Positions 10,201 to 19,970 are shown, numbered from the stretch's first letter. The stretch is DNA of 42,863 nucleotides from Clostridiaceae bacterium HSG29 (GCA_030377915.1 JAUCFZ010000006.1:1-42863), one strand, 5' to 3'. Numbers and translations: made by a program. The notes: generated by a model from the sequence alone, not told the origin.

Positions 10201-10740
10201 GGTGACTATGTTGAAAAAGGTCAATATTTAACTGAGGGTGCTGCAGATCCTAAAGAAATACTTGTAATAAATGGTGTTAAAGCTGTTCAAGAATATATTG
10301 TTAAAGAAATTCAAAAAGTTTATAGATTACAGGGTGTTGAAATTGCAGATAAACATACTGAAATAATTATTAAGCAGATGCTTAATAAGATTAGAATTAC
10401 TGTAGCCGGAGGTTCTGATTTATTACCTTCTGAAGAAATTTATTTTTCTAAATTCAAAAGAATTAATAAGAAACTTATAGAAGAAGGAAAAGAGCCTATG
10501 GAAGGCGAAAGAATAATTCAGGGTATCACTAAAGCTTCATTAGCTACTGATTCGTTCTTATCTGCTGCTTCATTCCAAGAAACAACACGAGTTTTAACTG
10601 GTGCTGCAATGGAAGGTGCTGTTGATAATTTAGAAGGATTGAAAGAAAATGTTATTATCGGAAAGTTGATTCCTGCTGGAACTGGATTGAAAAGATACCA
10701 AGATATTGCAATTCAGAACAAAAACGATATTAACGAATAA
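7243..10740 (+). CDS. rpoC: DNA-directed RNA polymerase subunit beta-prime
   Basis: Catalytic subunit of RNA polymerase; 1165 residues. The N-terminal zinc ribbon is visible as [20 protein letters not shown]. The magnesium-binding loop [12 protein letters not shown] spans residues 446-457, with D448, D450 and D452 as metal ligands. The bridge helix and trigger-loop region include [20 protein letters not shown] and [18 protein letters not shown] second zinc site uses the cysteines around DCGAES and [16 protein letters not shown] precedes ATG 7243. It lacks the large lineage-specific insert found in E. coli, as expected for Firmicutes. Confidence 0.98.
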   Translation: MEFKNFDKIKIGLASPEDIRSWSYGEVKKPETINYRTLKPEDDGLFCERIFGPTKDLQCACGKYKRIRYKGVVCEKCGVEVTKSKVRRERMGHIELAAPVSHIWFFKGIPSKLGILLDMSPRSLEKVLYFASYIVLDSGDTSLTYKQLLTEREYSEAKEKFGDEFRAGMGAESIKEILKKLNVEAEITELTASVDEVKGQKRKKVLRRLKLLRSLLASGNKPEWVILDVLPVIPPDIRPMVQLDGGRFATSDLNDLYRRVINRNNRLKRLSSLGAPEIIVRNEKRMLQESVDALIDNGRRGRPVTGSGNRPLKSLSDMLKGKQGRFRQNLLGKRVDYSGRSVIVVGPTLKFYQCGLPKTMALELFKPFVMRKLVADGIVHNIKSAKRIIEKMKPEVWPVVEHVIKNHPVLLNRAPTLHRLGIQAFEPVLIEGKAIRLHPLVCPPYNADFDGDQMAVHLPLSVEAQAESRFLMLSVNNILAPKDGEPITLPSQDMILGAYYLTLLRREDEGYVTNKIFKDFNEMYMAYQNDYVKLHSVIKVRMYSEVTGKSKLVESTVGRFIFNEGIPQDLGYVDREKDPYSLEIDFLAGKKQLADIVARCFKIHRNIITAQVLDYIKNTGFKYSTKTAISISVTDMKIPEKKVQLLAEAHKVVDRYQEAYLRGLISNSERYEKTIAQWAQTTEDVTDALMDNLTYMNSLNIMADSGARGSRSQIRQLAGMRGLMANAVGKTVEIPITSNFREGLSVLEYFISTTGARKGLADTALRTADSGYLTRRLVDVSQDVIVRELDCGAESGVLLSEIREGNEVIELLEERIYGRYPIADMYYPGTTDLIISKDEMFTKELAKEVVNAGYEEIEVRSVLGCNAKKGVCSKCYGLNMATGKTVHVGEAVGIIAAQSIGEPGTQLTMRTFHTGGVAGGDITQGLPRIEQLFEARTPKYLANIAEQSGKVILRTRRNKREVLITDDEGNTSVARLAFNAKLKVSEGDYVEKGQYLTEGAADPKEILVINGVKAVQEYIVKEIQKVYRLQGVEIADKHTEIIIKQMLNKIRITVAGGSDLLPSEEIYFSKFKRINKKLIEEGKEPMEGERIIQGITKASLATDSFLSAASFQETTRVLTGAAMEGAVDNLEGLKENVIIGKLIPAGTGLKRYQDIAIQNKNDINE

Positions 10741-10745
10741 AGTAA

Positions 10746-10775
10746 TTGACAGACATGCTATTTGAGTGTTATTAT
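10746..10775 (+). promoter_or_regulatory. Promoter between rpoC and the L7Ae-like gene
   Basis: TTGACA (10746-10751), an 18-nt spacer and TATTAT (10770-10775) preceded by TGT (extended -10). This would give the L7Ae-like gene-rpsL-rpsG-fusA-tuf a transcript of their own. Readthrough from rpoC is also likely because no terminator lies between. Confidence 0.6.
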
Positions 10776-10804
10776 ATAGTGGTGCGTTAAATAGGAGGTA
10801 TATT

Positions 10805-11059
10805 TTGTTTGATTATTCTCTATTTGATGATAAAACTAATTACAAGGTTGGATTAAAACAATCATTGTTTGAATTAAAACATGATAACGTACTTATTATG
10901 TTTGTCGCAAAAGATGCAGATAGTTTTATTACTAGAATTCCTATTGAAATGGCTAAAGAAAAAGCTATTGAAATCGTTGAAATTTCAACAAAGGAAGAAC
11001 TAGGTGAAATTTGCAAAATTGATATAAGTACTGCAATTGCAGTTGTTATAAAAAAATAA
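10805..11059 (+). CDS. L7Ae/L30e-family ribosomal protein-like (YbxF type)
   Basis: Small RNA-binding protein of the L7Ae family; relatives bind kink-turn RNA, and the Bacillus homologue YbxF occupies this same place between rpoC and rpsL. The fold is recognisable from [20 protein letters not shown], followed by AKDADSF and [14 protein letters not shown] place the start at TTG 10805, 6 nt after AGGAGG (10793-10798), giving 84 residues. A GTG at 10766 has no ribosome-binding site and would translate the real one. It is followed 19 nt later by rpsL. Its exact cellular role is not established. Confidence 0.85.
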   Translation: MFDYSLFDDKTNYKVGLKQSLFELKHDNVLIMFVAKDADSFITRIPIEMAKEKAIEIVEISTKEELGEICKIDISTAIAVVIKK

Positions 11060-11078
11060 AAAAAGAAGGAGGTGTCAT

Positions 11079-11486
11079 ATGCCAACTATAAACCAGTTAG
11101 TAAGAAAAGGAAGAAAAAGTTCTTCAAAAAAATCTACTTCAGCTGCTTTACACAGAAAGCACAACTCGGTAAGAAATACTTATTCTACAGTATCATCACC
11201 ACAAAAAAGAGGTGTTTGTACTGCTGTTAAGACTATTACTCCAAAAAAACCTAACTCAGCTTTAAGAAAAGTTGCAAGAGTTAGATTAACAAATGGATTA
11301 GAAGTTACTGCTTATATTCCGGGAGAAGGTCATAACTTACAGGAACATAGTATAGTTTTAATTCGTGGTGGTAGAGTAAAAGATTTACCAGGTGTTAGAT
11401 ATCATGTAATTAGAGGTGTCTTGGATACTGCAGGTGTTGAAGAAAGAAAACAAGGAAGATCTAAGTACGGAACAAAAAAAGCTTAA
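11079..11486 (+). CDS. rpsL: 30S ribosomal protein S12
   Basis: Decoding-centre protein that checks codon-anticodon pairing. The 135 residues represent the long Firmicute form, with an insert at about residues 11-38 relative to E. coli. The streptomycin-determining lysines are both wild type: K56 in [11 protein letters not shown] and K101 in [14 protein letters not shown]102 is the residue that is methylthiolated in many bacteria. AAGGAGGTG precedes ATG 11079. A 121-nt structured spacer separates it from rpsG. Confidence 0.97.
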   Translation: MPTINQLVRKGRKSSSKKSTSAALHRKHNSVRNTYSTVSSPQKRGVCTAVKTITPKKPNSALRKVARVRLTNGLEVTAYIPGEGHNLQEHSIVLIRGGRVKDLPGVRYHVIRGVLDTAGVEERKQGRSKYGTKKA

Positions 11487-11502
11487 TAATCATTTAAATT
11501 AG

Positions 11503-11590
11503 ATGCCTCATCGTTTGATGGGGCATATTGAATAAATTAGATTGCTGCTTGCGACAGGAAACTGTCGAGTACCGTTGAGATTAATTTATT
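11503..11590 (+). ncRNA. Structured rpsL-rpsG spacer, candidate r-protein binding element
   Basis: Three helices are visible. ATGCCTCATC (11503-11512) pairs with GATGGGGCAT (11517-11526), 10 bp with one G-U. AATAAATTA (11531-11539) pairs with TAATTTATT (11582-11590), enclosing a hairpin CGACAG-GAAA-CTGTCG (11552-11567) capped by a GNRA tetraloop. There is no T run, so it is not an intrinsic terminator. The closing helix ends 3 nt before the rpsG ribosome-binding site. In E. coli S7 binds the equivalent spacer to repress its operon; that this one does the same is inference. Confidence 0.55.
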
Positions 11591-11595
11591 TTTAA

Positions 11596-12078
<483 letters not shown>

Positions 12079-12105
12079 TATGAACAAATTTTGAAGGAGG
12101 AGATT

Positions 12106-14172
12106 ATGGCTAGAGCCTATTCTTTAGAGAAAACAAGAAATATCGGTATAATGGCTCACATTGACGCCGGTAAAACTACTACTACAGAAAGAGTTTTATA
12201 TTATAGTGGTAAGAGTCATAAAATTGGTGAAACTCATGATGGAGCTTCACAAATGGACTGGATGGAGCAAGAGCAAGAAAGAGGTATTACAATTACTTCG
12301 GCAGCTACTACTTGTGTGTGGAATGATAATAGAGTTAATATTATTGATACACCTGGACACGTTGACTTTACTGTTGAGGTGGAAAGATCATTAAAAGTAT
12401 TAGATGGATCTGTTGCAGTTTTCTGTGCAAAAGGTGGAGTTGAGCCTCAGTCAGAAACTGTTTGGAGACAAGCTAATAAATATGAAGTTCCAAGAATGGC
12501 ATTTGTTAATAAAATGGACGTTGTTGGTGCAGATTATTTTAGAGTAGTAAATATGATAACTGAGAGATTACAAGCTAATCCTGTTCCACTTCAAATACCA
12601 ATTGGTGCTGAAGATACATTTGAAGCTATAATTGATTTAGTTATTATGAAAGCAATTTATTATACAGATGAATTAGGAACAGAAATGGAAATGCGTGAGA
12701 TTCCTGATGATTATAAAGAAGTATCTGAAGAGTATAGACTTAAGTTAATTGAAGCAGTTGCTGAAACTGATGATGAACTTATGGAAAAATACTTAGAAGG
12801 TGAAGAATTTACTGAAGCAGAAATTAAAAATGGAATTAGAATTGCTACTATAGCAAATGATATTGTTCCTGTTATTTGTGGATCAGCTTATAAAAATAAA
12901 GGTGTTCAGTTAATGTTAGATGCTGTAATTGATTATATGCCATCTCCTTTAGATGTTAAGCCTATTAAAGGTGTAGATGTTGAAGGTAATGAAATTTTCA
13001 AAAAAGCTTCTGATGAAGATTCATTTGCTGCTTTAGCTTTTAAAATCATGACTGACCCATATGTAGGTAAATTAGCATTCTTTAGAGTTTATTCTGGACA
13101 ATTAGATTCAGGTTCATATGTTTATAACTCAAATGAAAAGAAAAAAGAACGTATCGGACGTATTCTTCAAATGCATGCAAACAAAAGAGAAGAAATTGAA
13201 ACAGTTTACTCTGGAGATATTGCAGCTGCAATTGGATTAAAGTATACTACTACTGGTCATACTTTATGTGATATGAATGATGTTATTGTTTTAGAAAAAA
13301 TGGAATTCCCAGAGCCAGTTATTAAGGTTGCAATTGAACCTAAAACTAGAGCTGGACAAGAGAAAATGAGTGTTGCATTAGCAAAACTTGCTCAAGAAGA
13401 TCCAACTTTTAAAGCATATACAGATAAAGAAACAGGACAAGTAATAATCGCTGGAATGGGCGAGTTACATTTAGAGATAATTGTTGACAGATTACTTAGA
13501 GAGTTTAAAATAGAAGCAAATATTGGTAAACCACAAGTTTCATATAAAGAAACTATTGAACAACCTGTTAGTATTGATCATAAACATCAAAAACAATCAG
13601 GTGGACGTGGACAATATGGACATATTAAAATTAATGTTAAGCCTATGGAAGCTGGTGGAGGATATAAATTCACTGATTCTGTTAAAGGTGGTACTGTACC
13701 TAGAGAATACATTGGTGTTGTTGATCAAGCGTTACACACTTCAATGTCATGTGGTGTATTAGGTGGATACGAAGTTGTAGACGTTGAATTCGAATTATAT
13801 GATGGTTCGTCTCATGATGTTGACTCTTCGGAAATGGCATTTAAATTAGCTGCAGCTGCAGCATTTAAAAAAGCTATGAGAGCTGGTAATCCAGTGCTTT
13901 TAGAGCCATTTATGGCAGTTGAAGTAACAGTACCTGAAGAATATATGGGTGATGTTATGGGTGATATTAGTTCAAGAAGAGGAAAAGTTGAAGGTATGGA
14001 AGCTGCTCATGGTGCACAAATCATTAGAGCTCAAGTGCCATTATCTGAGATGTTTGGATATGCAACTGACTTAAGATCTAAATCACAAGGTAGAGGAAAT
14101 TACGTAATGCAATTTAGTCACTTCGAAAAAGTGCCTAATTCAATTGCTGATAAAGTATTGGAAGTTAATTAA
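12106..14172 (+). CDS. fusA: Elongation factor G
   Basis: GTPase that drives translocation of tRNA and mRNA. The 688 residues are full length. G1 is AHIDAGKTT (residues 17-25), the switch segment is [12 protein letters not shown]3 is DTPGHVDF and G4 is NKMD (135-138). Domain IV is present with [15 protein letters not shown], as is domain V ending near [19 protein letters not shown] 12106 follows GGAGGAG; an in-frame TTG at 12091 overlaps that site and is rejected. Codons favour GTT for valine, in contrast to the next gene tuf. Confidence 0.98.
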   Translation: MARAYSLEKTRNIGIMAHIDAGKTTTTERVLYYSGKSHKIGETHDGASQMDWMEQEQERGITITSAATTCVWNDNRVNIIDTPGHVDFTVEVERSLKVLDGSVAVFCAKGGVEPQSETVWRQANKYEVPRMAFVNKMDVVGADYFRVVNMITERLQANPVPLQIPIGAEDTFEAIIDLVIMKAIYYTDELGTEMEMREIPDDYKEVSEEYRLKLIEAVAETDDELMEKYLEGEEFTEAEIKNGIRIATIANDIVPVICGSAYKNKGVQLMLDAVIDYMPSPLDVKPIKGVDVEGNEIFKKASDEDSFAALAFKIMTDPYVGKLAFFRVYSGQLDSGSYVYNSNEKKKERIGRILQMHANKREEIETVYSGDIAAAIGLKYTTTGHTLCDMNDVIVLEKMEFPEPVIKVAIEPKTRAGQEKMSVALAKLAQEDPTFKAYTDKETGQVIIAGMGELHLEIIVDRLLREFKIEANIGKPQVSYKETIEQPVSIDHKHQKQSGGRGQYGHIKINVKPMEAGGGYKFTDSVKGGTVPREYIGVVDQALHTSMSCGVLGGYEVVDVEFELYDGSSHDVDSSEMAFKLAAAAAFKKAMRAGNPVLLEPFMAVEVTVPEEYMGDVMGDISSRRGKVEGMEAAHGAQIIRAQVPLSEMFGYATDLRSKSQGRGNYVMQFSHFEKVPNSIADKVLEVN

Positions 14173-14194
14173 GAAATATAGAGGAGGAATTAAA

Positions 14195-15388
14195 ATGGCT
14201 AAGGAAACATTTCAAAGAAATAAACCACATGTAAATGTAGGAACAATTGGACACGTAGATCACGGTAAAACTACATTAACAGCTGCAATAACAAAGGTAT
14301 TAAACGTAAGAACTGGATTAGGTGAAAAAATTGATTTTGAAAATATCGATAAAGCACCAGAAGAAAGAGAAAGAGGAATCACAATTTCATCTGCTCACGT
14401 AGAATATGAAACAGAAAACAGACACTACGCACACGTAGACTGCCCAGGCCATGCTGATTACGTTAAAAACATGATCACAGGAGCAGCACAAATGGACGGA
14501 GCAATCTTAGTAGTATCAGCAGCAGATGGTCCTATGCCACAAACAAGAGAGCATATCTTGTTAGCAAGACAAGTAGGCGTTCCAGCATTAATCATATTCT
14601 TAAACAAATGTGATATGGTAGACGACGAAGAATTATTAGAATTAGTTGAAATGGAAGTACAAGAATTATTAGAAGAGTACGGATTCGACTCAGAAGAAAC
14701 ACCAATCATTAGAGGATCAGCATTATTAGCATTAGAAGATCCATCAAGTGAATGGGGCGACGGAGTAATGGAATTAGCAGCTACATTAGACTCATATATT
14801 CCAGAGCCATTAAGAGAAACAGATAAAGATTTCTTATTACCAGTAGAGGATGTATTCTCAATCAAAGGAAGAGGAACAGTAGCTACAGGAAGAATCGAAA
14901 GAGGAATAGTAAAAGTACAAGATACAGTAGAGCTTGTAGGATTACACCCTGAAACAAGACAGTTAGTAGTAACAGGCGTTGAAATGTTCAAGAAATTATT
15001 GGATGAAGGAAGAGCAGGAGACAACGTAGGATTATTATTAAGAGGAATCAAAAGAGAAGAAATCCAAAGAGGCCAAGTATTAGCTAAAATTGGATCAATT
15101 CACCCACATACAAAATTTATGGCACAAGTATACGTACTTAAAAAAGAAGAGGGCGGAAGACATACACCATTCTTTGACGGATACAGACCACAATTCTATT
15201 TCAGAACAACAGATATCACTGGTGAAGTAAACTTACCAGAAGGCGTAGAAATGTGTATGCCTGGAGATAACGTAGAAATGGAAATCCAATTAATAGGACC
15301 AATCGCAATTGAAGAAAACGTAAAGTTCTCAATTCGTGAAGGCGGAAGAACAGTAGGCGCTGGATCTATTATTTCTATTATTGAATAA
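14195..15388 (+). CDS. tuf: Elongation factor Tu
   Basis: GTPase that delivers aminoacyl-tRNA to the ribosome. The 397 residues match the family. G1 is GHVDHGKT (19-26), switch I contains [16 protein letters not shown]3 is DCPGHADY with the catalytic histidine, and G4 is NKCD (137-140). ATG 14195 follows GAGGAGG (14181-14187); an upstream in-frame ATG at 14144 lies inside fusA. Codon choice is unusually uniform (GTA for Val, TTA for Leu, GGA for Gly, many ATC and AAC), unlike fusA. It is the last gene of the str operon and faces argD across a bidirectional terminator. Confidence 0.98.
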   Translation: MAKETFQRNKPHVNVGTIGHVDHGKTTLTAAITKVLNVRTGLGEKIDFENIDKAPEERERGITISSAHVEYETENRHYAHVDCPGHADYVKNMITGAAQMDGAILVVSAADGPMPQTREHILLARQVGVPALIIFLNKCDMVDDEELLELVEMEVQELLEEYGFDSEETPIIRGSALLALEDPSSEWGDGVMELAATLDSYIPEPLRETDKDFLLPVEDVFSIKGRGTVATGRIERGIVKVQDTVELVGLHPETRQLVVTGVEMFKKLLDEGRAGDNVGLLLRGIKREEIQRGQVLAKIGSIHPHTKFMAQVYVLKKEEGGRHTPFFDGYRPQFYFRTTDITGEVNLPEGVEMCMPGDNVEMEIQLIGPIAIEENVKFSIREGGRTVGAGSIISIIE

Positions 15389-15398
15389 TAAAATTTTA

Positions 15399-15437
15399 AA
15401 CTATCGTATAGCAATAATTGCCATACGATAGTTTTTT
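15399..15437. terminator. Bidirectional terminator between tuf and argD
   Basis: AACTATCGTAT (15399-15409) pairs with ATACGATAGTT (15423-15433), with an inner GCAA/TTGC stem. T residues follow on the + strand (15432-15437) and a TTTAAAATTTT tract follows on the - strand, so it can stop both tuf (rightward) and argD (leftward) transcripts. Confidence 0.9.
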
Positions 15438-15439
15438 AT

Positions 15440-16597
15440 TTAAGAACAAGATTTTAATGTTTTTTCAAATAATTTAATAAATAAATCTATTTCTTTAATG
15501 GTTACATTTAGCGGAGGCACAAGGCGAATTGTATTAGAGCCAGCTCCAATTATTAAAAGTTTGTTTGTAATTGCAGTTTCAATAATATCCTTTATATCAA
15601 TTTTATCTGTATCTATTTCAACACCAATCATTAAACCTTTTCCTTTAATTTTTTTTATGAAATCAAATTCTATCATTAAATTATTTAATTGTTTTATTAA
15701 ATAATTGCCTTTTATAGTTACTTGATTTAAAAAATCTTTATCGCTAACTATATCTACTACTTTGTTACCAACAGCCGTTACAAGGGGATTTCCACCAAAA
15801 GTGCATCCGTGATCGGAATATGTTAGAATATCTGCTTTTTTATTTGCGATTAATGCTCCTATTGGAACACCACCGCCAAGACCTTTTGCCATGGCAATTA
15901 TATCAGGTTTGATATTATAATTTTCAAAAGCGAAAAATTTTCCTGTTCTTCCAACACCTGCTTGAACCTCATCAAAAATTAAAAGAGAATCATAAAAATC
16001 ACATAATGAGCGTATTTCATTTAGAAACTCATTACTAATTTCGTTTATTCCACCTTCACCTTGAATAGGTTCAACAATAACAGCTGATATTTCATTATTC
16101 ATTTTATTTTGTAAATCTTCAATATCGTTGAAATTAACTGGAATTACAGCATCAATTAAAGGAGTAAAATCCTTTTGATATTTAACTTGCCCTGTTACTG
16201 AAAGAGCACCAAGAGTTCTTCCATGAAATGATTGATTCATATATATAATTTTATCTTTTCCTTTATTTTTTCCATATTTCTTTGCAATTTTTAATGCTCC
16301 TTCAATAGATTCTGTTCCGCTATTTGTAAAAAATACAGATGAAAAGCCAGAAAGATTAACAAGTTTATTGGCTAATGATAATTGGTTATCATCATAATAT
16401 AAATTTGAAATGTGAATTAATTTTGAAGCTTGATTCTTAATTACATTTACAAGTTCTGAATTTGAATGACCTAAAGCGTTTACGGCAACACCGGCTACAA
16501 AGTCTAGATACTTCTCACCATTTTTTTCAATAAGGAAAACTCCATTTCCTTCTACAAAATTTAAATTATATCTTTTATATGTTTTCATTAAGCTCAT
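15440..16597 (-). CDS. argD: Acetylornithine aminotransferase
   Basis: PLP enzyme converting N-acetylglutamate semialdehyde to N-acetylornithine with glutamate as amino donor. The 385 residues match the family. Motifs are TNSGTESIEGALKIAKKYG (about 91-109), LLIFDEVQAGVGRTGKFF with PLP-contacting D209, and AMAKGLGGGVPIGA with Schiff-base lysine K238. GAGGAGTG, within the end of argB, serves as ribosome-binding site; the start is 4 nt after the argB stop, so the two are translationally coupled. Class III aminotransferases overlap in specificity, but the argB context makes this assignment firm. Ornithine aminotransferase is the main alternative. Confidence 0.93.
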   Translation of the reverse strand: MSLMKTYKRYNLNFVEGNGVFLIEKNGEKYLDFVAGVAVNALGHSNSELVNVIKNQASKLIHISNLYYDDNQLSLANKLVNLSGFSSVFFTNSGTESIEGALKIAKKYGKNKGKDKIIYMNQSFHGRTLGALSVTGQVKYQKDFTPLIDAVIPVNFNDIEDLQNKMNNEISAVIVEPIQGEGGINEISNEFLNEIRSLCDFYDSLLIFDEVQAGVGRTGKFFAFENYNIKPDIIAMAKGLGGGVPIGALIANKKADILTYSDHGCTFGGNPLVTAVGNKVVDIVSDKDFLNQVTIKGNYLIKQLNNLMIEFDFIKKIKGKGLMIGVEIDTDKIDIKDIIETAITNKLLIIGAGSNTIRLVPPLNVTIKEIDLFIKLFEKTLKSCS

Positions 16598-16601
16598 TTT
16601 A

Positions 16602-17465
16602 TCACTCCTCTATCATTGTACCGATTCCTTGATCAGTAAAAACTTCAAGTAAAATACTATGTGTTAATTCACCGTTAATAATATGAACGCTTTTTACGCC
16701 ATTTTCAATGGAGTTAATGCAAGAATTTATTTTTGGAATCATGCCGCCGTTGATTAATCCATCTGAAATTAATTTTTTAGATTCATTTATATTTAGTCTG
16801 CTAATAAATGTTGAATTATCATTTAAATTGGTGTATATACCGTTAATGTCACTTATTAGAAATAATTTTTCAGCTTTCATACTATTTGCAATTTCGCTTG
16901 CAACATCATCAGCGTTAATATTATAAGTATTACCTTCCTTATCATATCCGATTGGAGAAATAACTGGGATATAGTTTTTATCTAATAATAAATCTAGAAA
17001 CTCAGTGTTAATATTTACAATTTCGCCAACATGACCTATATCGACTTCCTTATCGATAATTTTCTTTTCACTTTTTATAAGCCCAGCATCTTTTCCGTTG
17101 ATACCTACTGCTTTTGTTCCAGAATTATTAAGAAGTAAAGTAATATCTTTATTAAGATGCCCAGAAAGAACCATTTCAACTTCATTTATTGTATTTGAAT
17201 CTGTAATACGATAACCTTTGTGAAAATTTGATTTAATTCCTTTTTCTAAAAGATGCTTATTAATATGTTTACCACCTCCGTGTACTATAATTATTTTCAT
17301 CCCTAAATGTGTTAATAGTGATATATCTTCAATAAAAGCAAGTTTATTTGGGGTATTTCCAATAATACTACCACCATATTTAATAACAAAAATTTTATTT
17401 CTAAATCTTTCAATATACGGTAATGCTTCAATTAAATTGTTAACCATTTCTTTTTTTCTATACAT
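16602..17465 (-). CDS. argB: Acetylglutamate kinase
   Basis: Phosphorylates N-acetylglutamate, the second step of ornithine synthesis. The 287 residues include an N-terminal helix (LIEALPYIERFRNK, residues 11-24) before the phosphate-binding VIKYGG (27-32). That extension resembles the hexameric, arginine-inhibited enzymes of the Pseudomonas type rather than the short E. coli dimer, so feedback inhibition is plausible but inferred. HGGG and DADDVASEIANSMKAEKLFLI-like segments (written NADDVASEIANSMKAEKLF here) are seen. GGAG lies 8 nt before ATG 17465. It is the first gene of the leftward argB-argD operon. Confidence 0.95.
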   Translation of the reverse strand: MYRKKEMVNNLIEALPYIERFRNKIFVIKYGGSIIGNTPNKLAFIEDISLLTHLGMKIIIVHGGGKHINKHLLEKGIKSNFHKGYRITDSNTINEVEMVLSGHLNKDITLLLNNSGTKAVGINGKDAGLIKSEKKIIDKEVDIGHVGEIVNINTEFLDLLLDKNYIPVISPIGYDKEGNTYNINADDVASEIANSMKAEKLFLISDINGIYTNLNDNSTFISRLNINESKKLISDGLINGGMIPKINSCINSIENGVKSVHIINGELTHSILLEVFTDQGIGTMIEE

Positions 17466-17491
17466 ATAATCATCTCCATTTATAATAATTG

Positions 17492-17577
17492 TCGATAATT
17501 ATACATCACGTTGTATTAATATGCAATATATTTCTAAATAAGTTGCATTAATAGTAATTTATGTGTATAATTATACA
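17492..17577. promoter_or_regulatory. Divergent arg promoters with paired operator candidates
   Basis: Rightward: TTGCAT (17543-17548), 17 nt, TATAAT (17566-17571), reading into argC. Leftward: the complement of 17521-17526 is TTGCAT, then 17 nt, then the complement of 17498-17503 is TATAAT, reading into argB. The two promoters thus have identical boxes and spacing. A perfect 14-bp palindrome TGTATAATTATACA (17564-17577) covers the argC -10. A 12/14 match (17492-17505) covers the argB -10. These resemble ArgR/AhrC half-operators in size and AT-rich palindromic nature, so arginine repression by blocking both -10 boxes is a good inference. No argR is in this window. Confidence 0.72.
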
Positions 17578-17597
17578 AATTATTAAGGAGTGATTAT

Positions 17598-18635
17598 ATG
17601 AAAGTTGGTATTTATGGTGCTACTGGATATGGTGGAATGCAATTAATAGCATTATTAAAAAAACATCCAGATGTTGATATTGTGTTTATGAGTTCAAATA
17701 GATTTTCAGGAAAACTATTTTCAGAGATTTATCCAAAGTTTTCAGGACAAATTGATAATATGCTTATAAATGAAGAAGAATCAATGAAAAAACTTGAGTT
17801 TGTAGATTTAATATTTTTAGCTTTGCCACATGGCATAAGTATGAAATATGTTGAAAAAATACGAAGATATTCAAAAAAAATAAAAATTATTGATTTATCA
17901 GGTGATTATAGAATACAAAATGTAAAAATATACGAAAAGTGGTACGGATTTAAACATACTTCAAAAGATATGATTAAAGATTTTGTTTATGGATTGCCAG
18001 AAATTTTTAGAGATGAAATTTCATTATCAAATTATGTTGCAAATCCTGGATGTTTTCCTACATCAATGATTTTGCCTTTGTATCCAATTTTGAAAAATAA
18101 TTTTTTAAAAGGGAAAATAATTATTGATTCAAAAACAGGAGTAAGTGGCGGGGGAAGAAAAGCAGCTGTAAATTATCTTTTTACTGAAATTCAGGATAAT
18201 ACTTATGCATATAAAACTGGAATCCATCGACATAGTCCGGAAGTTGCTGAAATTTTACGACAATTAACGGGAAACAAAATTGATTTTCTTTTTAGTCCTC
18301 ATATCGTTCCTTCAAGTAGAGGGATATATTCAACAATATATATTAACTTAAAAGAAGGGGTTACAATTAAAGAAATAGAAAAGGCTTTTTATGAATGTTA
18401 TGAAAATGAATATTTCATTGAAATAACAAAACACATTCCTTCTACAAAGGATGTAAATCGTTCTAATAAAGTTTTTATTTCTTATTCTTATGATAAGCTT
18501 TCAAAAACTTTGATTATTTATTCTGCAATTGATAATTTGATGAAAGGCGCTGCTTCACAGGCAATTCAAAATATGAACATTATGTATGGACTTGATGAGA
18601 AAAAGGCAATTGATTTTGATTTATATTATATTTAA
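17598..18635 (+). CDS. argC: N-acetyl-gamma-glutamyl-phosphate reductase
   Basis: NADPH-dependent reductase forming N-acetylglutamate semialdehyde, between the argB and argD steps. The 345 residues equal the family length. The Rossmann start is VGIYGATGYGGMQL (residues 3-16), and the catalytic cysteine is C152 in the motif NPGCFPT. The C-terminal catalytic histidine lies in the segment HRHSPEV, which is typical of the family. AAGGAG (17584-17589) sits 8 nt before ATG 17598. It is the first gene of the rightward argC-argJ pair and is divergent from argB-argD. Confidence 0.96.
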   Translation: MKVGIYGATGYGGMQLIALLKKHPDVDIVFMSSNRFSGKLFSEIYPKFSGQIDNMLINEEESMKKLEFVDLIFLALPHGISMKYVEKIRRYSKKIKIIDLSGDYRIQNVKIYEKWYGFKHTSKDMIKDFVYGLPEIFRDEISLSNYVANPGCFPTSMILPLYPILKNNFLKGKIIIDSKTGVSGGGRKAAVNYLFTEIQDNTYAYKTGIHRHSPEVAEILRQLTGNKIDFLFSPHIVPSSRGIYSTIYINLKEGVTIKEIEKAFYECYENEYFIEITKHIPSTKDVNRSNKVFISYSYDKLSKTLIIYSAIDNLMKGAASQAIQNMNIMYGLDEKKAIDFDLYYI

Positions 18636-18647
18636 GGAGAGGAAATT

Positions 18648-19850
18648 ATGATTAATAATTATTTAAAAACAATAAAGGGGTTTATAGGAAATAGTATTCA
18701 TTCGGGAATAAAATATAAAAAATTAGATCTTGCAGTCATTTATTCGGAAGTACCATGTATCGCTGCAGGTGCATTTACAACAAATAAAACAGTAGCAGCT
18801 CCAGTTATTATAAGTAGAGAGAAAATTAAAAATCCTATACAAGCTATTATTGTTAATTCCGGTAATGCAAATGCAGCAACAGGAAATCAAGGAATGGAAG
18901 ATGGAGTTAGGATGTGCAAATTAATTTCAGAGAAATTAAAAATTAATCCAGATTCTGTACTTGTTTCTTCTACAGGAGTAATTGGGGTAAAATTACCTAT
19001 GGATAAAATTGAAAGTGGAATTGCAAAACTTGAGAATACTCTATCTGAAAAAAATTTAAATAAAATTCCTAAAGGAATAATGACTACTGATACTTTTGAA
19101 AAAAAAGGAAGTGTTTCTTTTTTTATTGAAGGAGAAGAAATTATTATAAATGGTATGGCAAAAGGGTCGGGAATGATACATCCTAATATGGCAACTATGT
19201 TAGGTTTTATGACTAGTAATGTTAATATTTCAAAAGAGTTGATGCAAGAAGCGCTTTCAGAAGTAGTCGATAAAACTTACAATATGATATCTGTAGATGG
19301 TGATACTTCAACAAATGATATGGTTTTACTTTTAAGTAATAAAAAGGCAAATCATACTTCAATTGATAAAAAAAATGATGATTATAATAAATTTTTAAAT
19401 GCATTATATGAATTAACAGAATTTTTAGCGATTGAAATAGCTAGAGATGGTGAGGGTGCAACTAAACTATTAAAGGTTGATTTAATTAATGCAAATAGTT
19501 TAAAAGATGCAAAGATTCTCGCGAAATCAATAATTACTTCAAGCCTTGTGAAATCTGCTTTTTTTGGAGAGGATGCGAACTGGGGAAGGGTATTAAGTTC
19601 TCTTGGTGCTTCCGGAGCTTCAATGAATCCGGATAAAGTTGATTTAATCTTTAAAAGTAGTTTTGGAGAAATAGAGTTAATGAAAAATGGTGAGCCTTTA
19701 ATATTTAATGAGGAAGTAGCTTCAAAAGTACTATCGGATTCAGAAATTGAAATTAAAGTTAATATGAATGATGGAAGATTTTATGCAAAATCATGGGGAT
19801 GTGATTTAACATATGATTATGTAAAAATAAATGCAGAGTATCGTAGTTAG
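18648..19850 (+). CDS. argJ: Glutamate N-acetyltransferase / ornithine acetyltransferase
   Basis: Transfers the acetyl group from N-acetylornithine to glutamate, regenerating the first intermediate and releasing ornithine, so the four arg genes here form a complete cycle. The 400 residues match the family. The self-cleavage site is visible in HPNMATMLGFMTSN: the precursor would be cut before T183, which becomes the nucleophile of the beta chain. AAGGAGAGG precedes ATG 18648, 12 nt after argC. Whether it can also use acetyl-CoA (bifunctional form) cannot be read from sequence. Confidence 0.95.
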   Translation: MINNYLKTIKGFIGNSIHSGIKYKKLDLAVIYSEVPCIAAGAFTTNKTVAAPVIISREKIKNPIQAIIVNSGNANAATGNQGMEDGVRMCKLISEKLKINPDSVLVSSTGVIGVKLPMDKIESGIAKLENTLSEKNLNKIPKGIMTTDTFEKKGSVSFFIEGEEIIINGMAKGSGMIHPNMATMLGFMTSNVNISKELMQEALSEVVDKTYNMISVDGDTSTNDMVLLLSNKKANHTSIDKKNDDYNKFLNALYELTEFLAIEIARDGEGATKLLKVDLINANSLKDAKILAKSIITSSLVKSAFFGEDANWGRVLSSLGASGASMNPDKVDLIFKSSFGEIELMKNGEPLIFNEEVASKVLSDSEIEIKVNMNDGRFYAKSWGCDLTYDYVKINAEYRS

Positions 19851-19866
19851 ATGTGAATTTTTAACT

Positions 19867-19900
19867 AAAAAGGAAGTTCCTTATGAGGACTTTCTTTTTT
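19867..19900 (+). terminator. Terminator after argJ
   Basis: AAAAGGAAGTTCCT pairs imperfectly with AGGACTTTCTTTT around a TATG loop (one bulge and one G-U), and is followed by a T-rich run to 19900. It separates the arg locus from the S10 operon promoter. Confidence 0.75.
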
Positions 19901-19935
19901 GGTTTTAAAAGTGAAAAAAAATAATAAAAAAACTA

Positions 19936-19964
19936 TTGCAATTTAATAAAATATGAAGTATAAT
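19936..19964 (+). promoter_or_regulatory. Promoter of the S10-spc-alpha operon
   Basis: TTGCAA (19936-19941), a 17-nt spacer and a perfect TATAAT (19959-19964). The start would fall near 19971, giving a 5' leader of about 190 nt before rpsJ. The 310 bases between argJ and rpsJ thus hold a terminator, this promoter and the leader. Confidence 0.78.
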
Positions 19965-19970
19965 ATTCAA

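Noticed and set aside
10766-10804. GTG 10766 as the start of the L7Ae-like gene
   Set aside because: No ribosome-binding site precedes it, it overlaps the promoter -10 region, and it would translate the AGGAGG that serves TTG 10805.
14458-15051. 197-codon open frame on the minus strand opposite tuf
   Set aside because: It is a by-product of tuf's uniform codon choice; the translation is Ser/Asn/Thr-rich low complexity and there is no ribosome-binding site.
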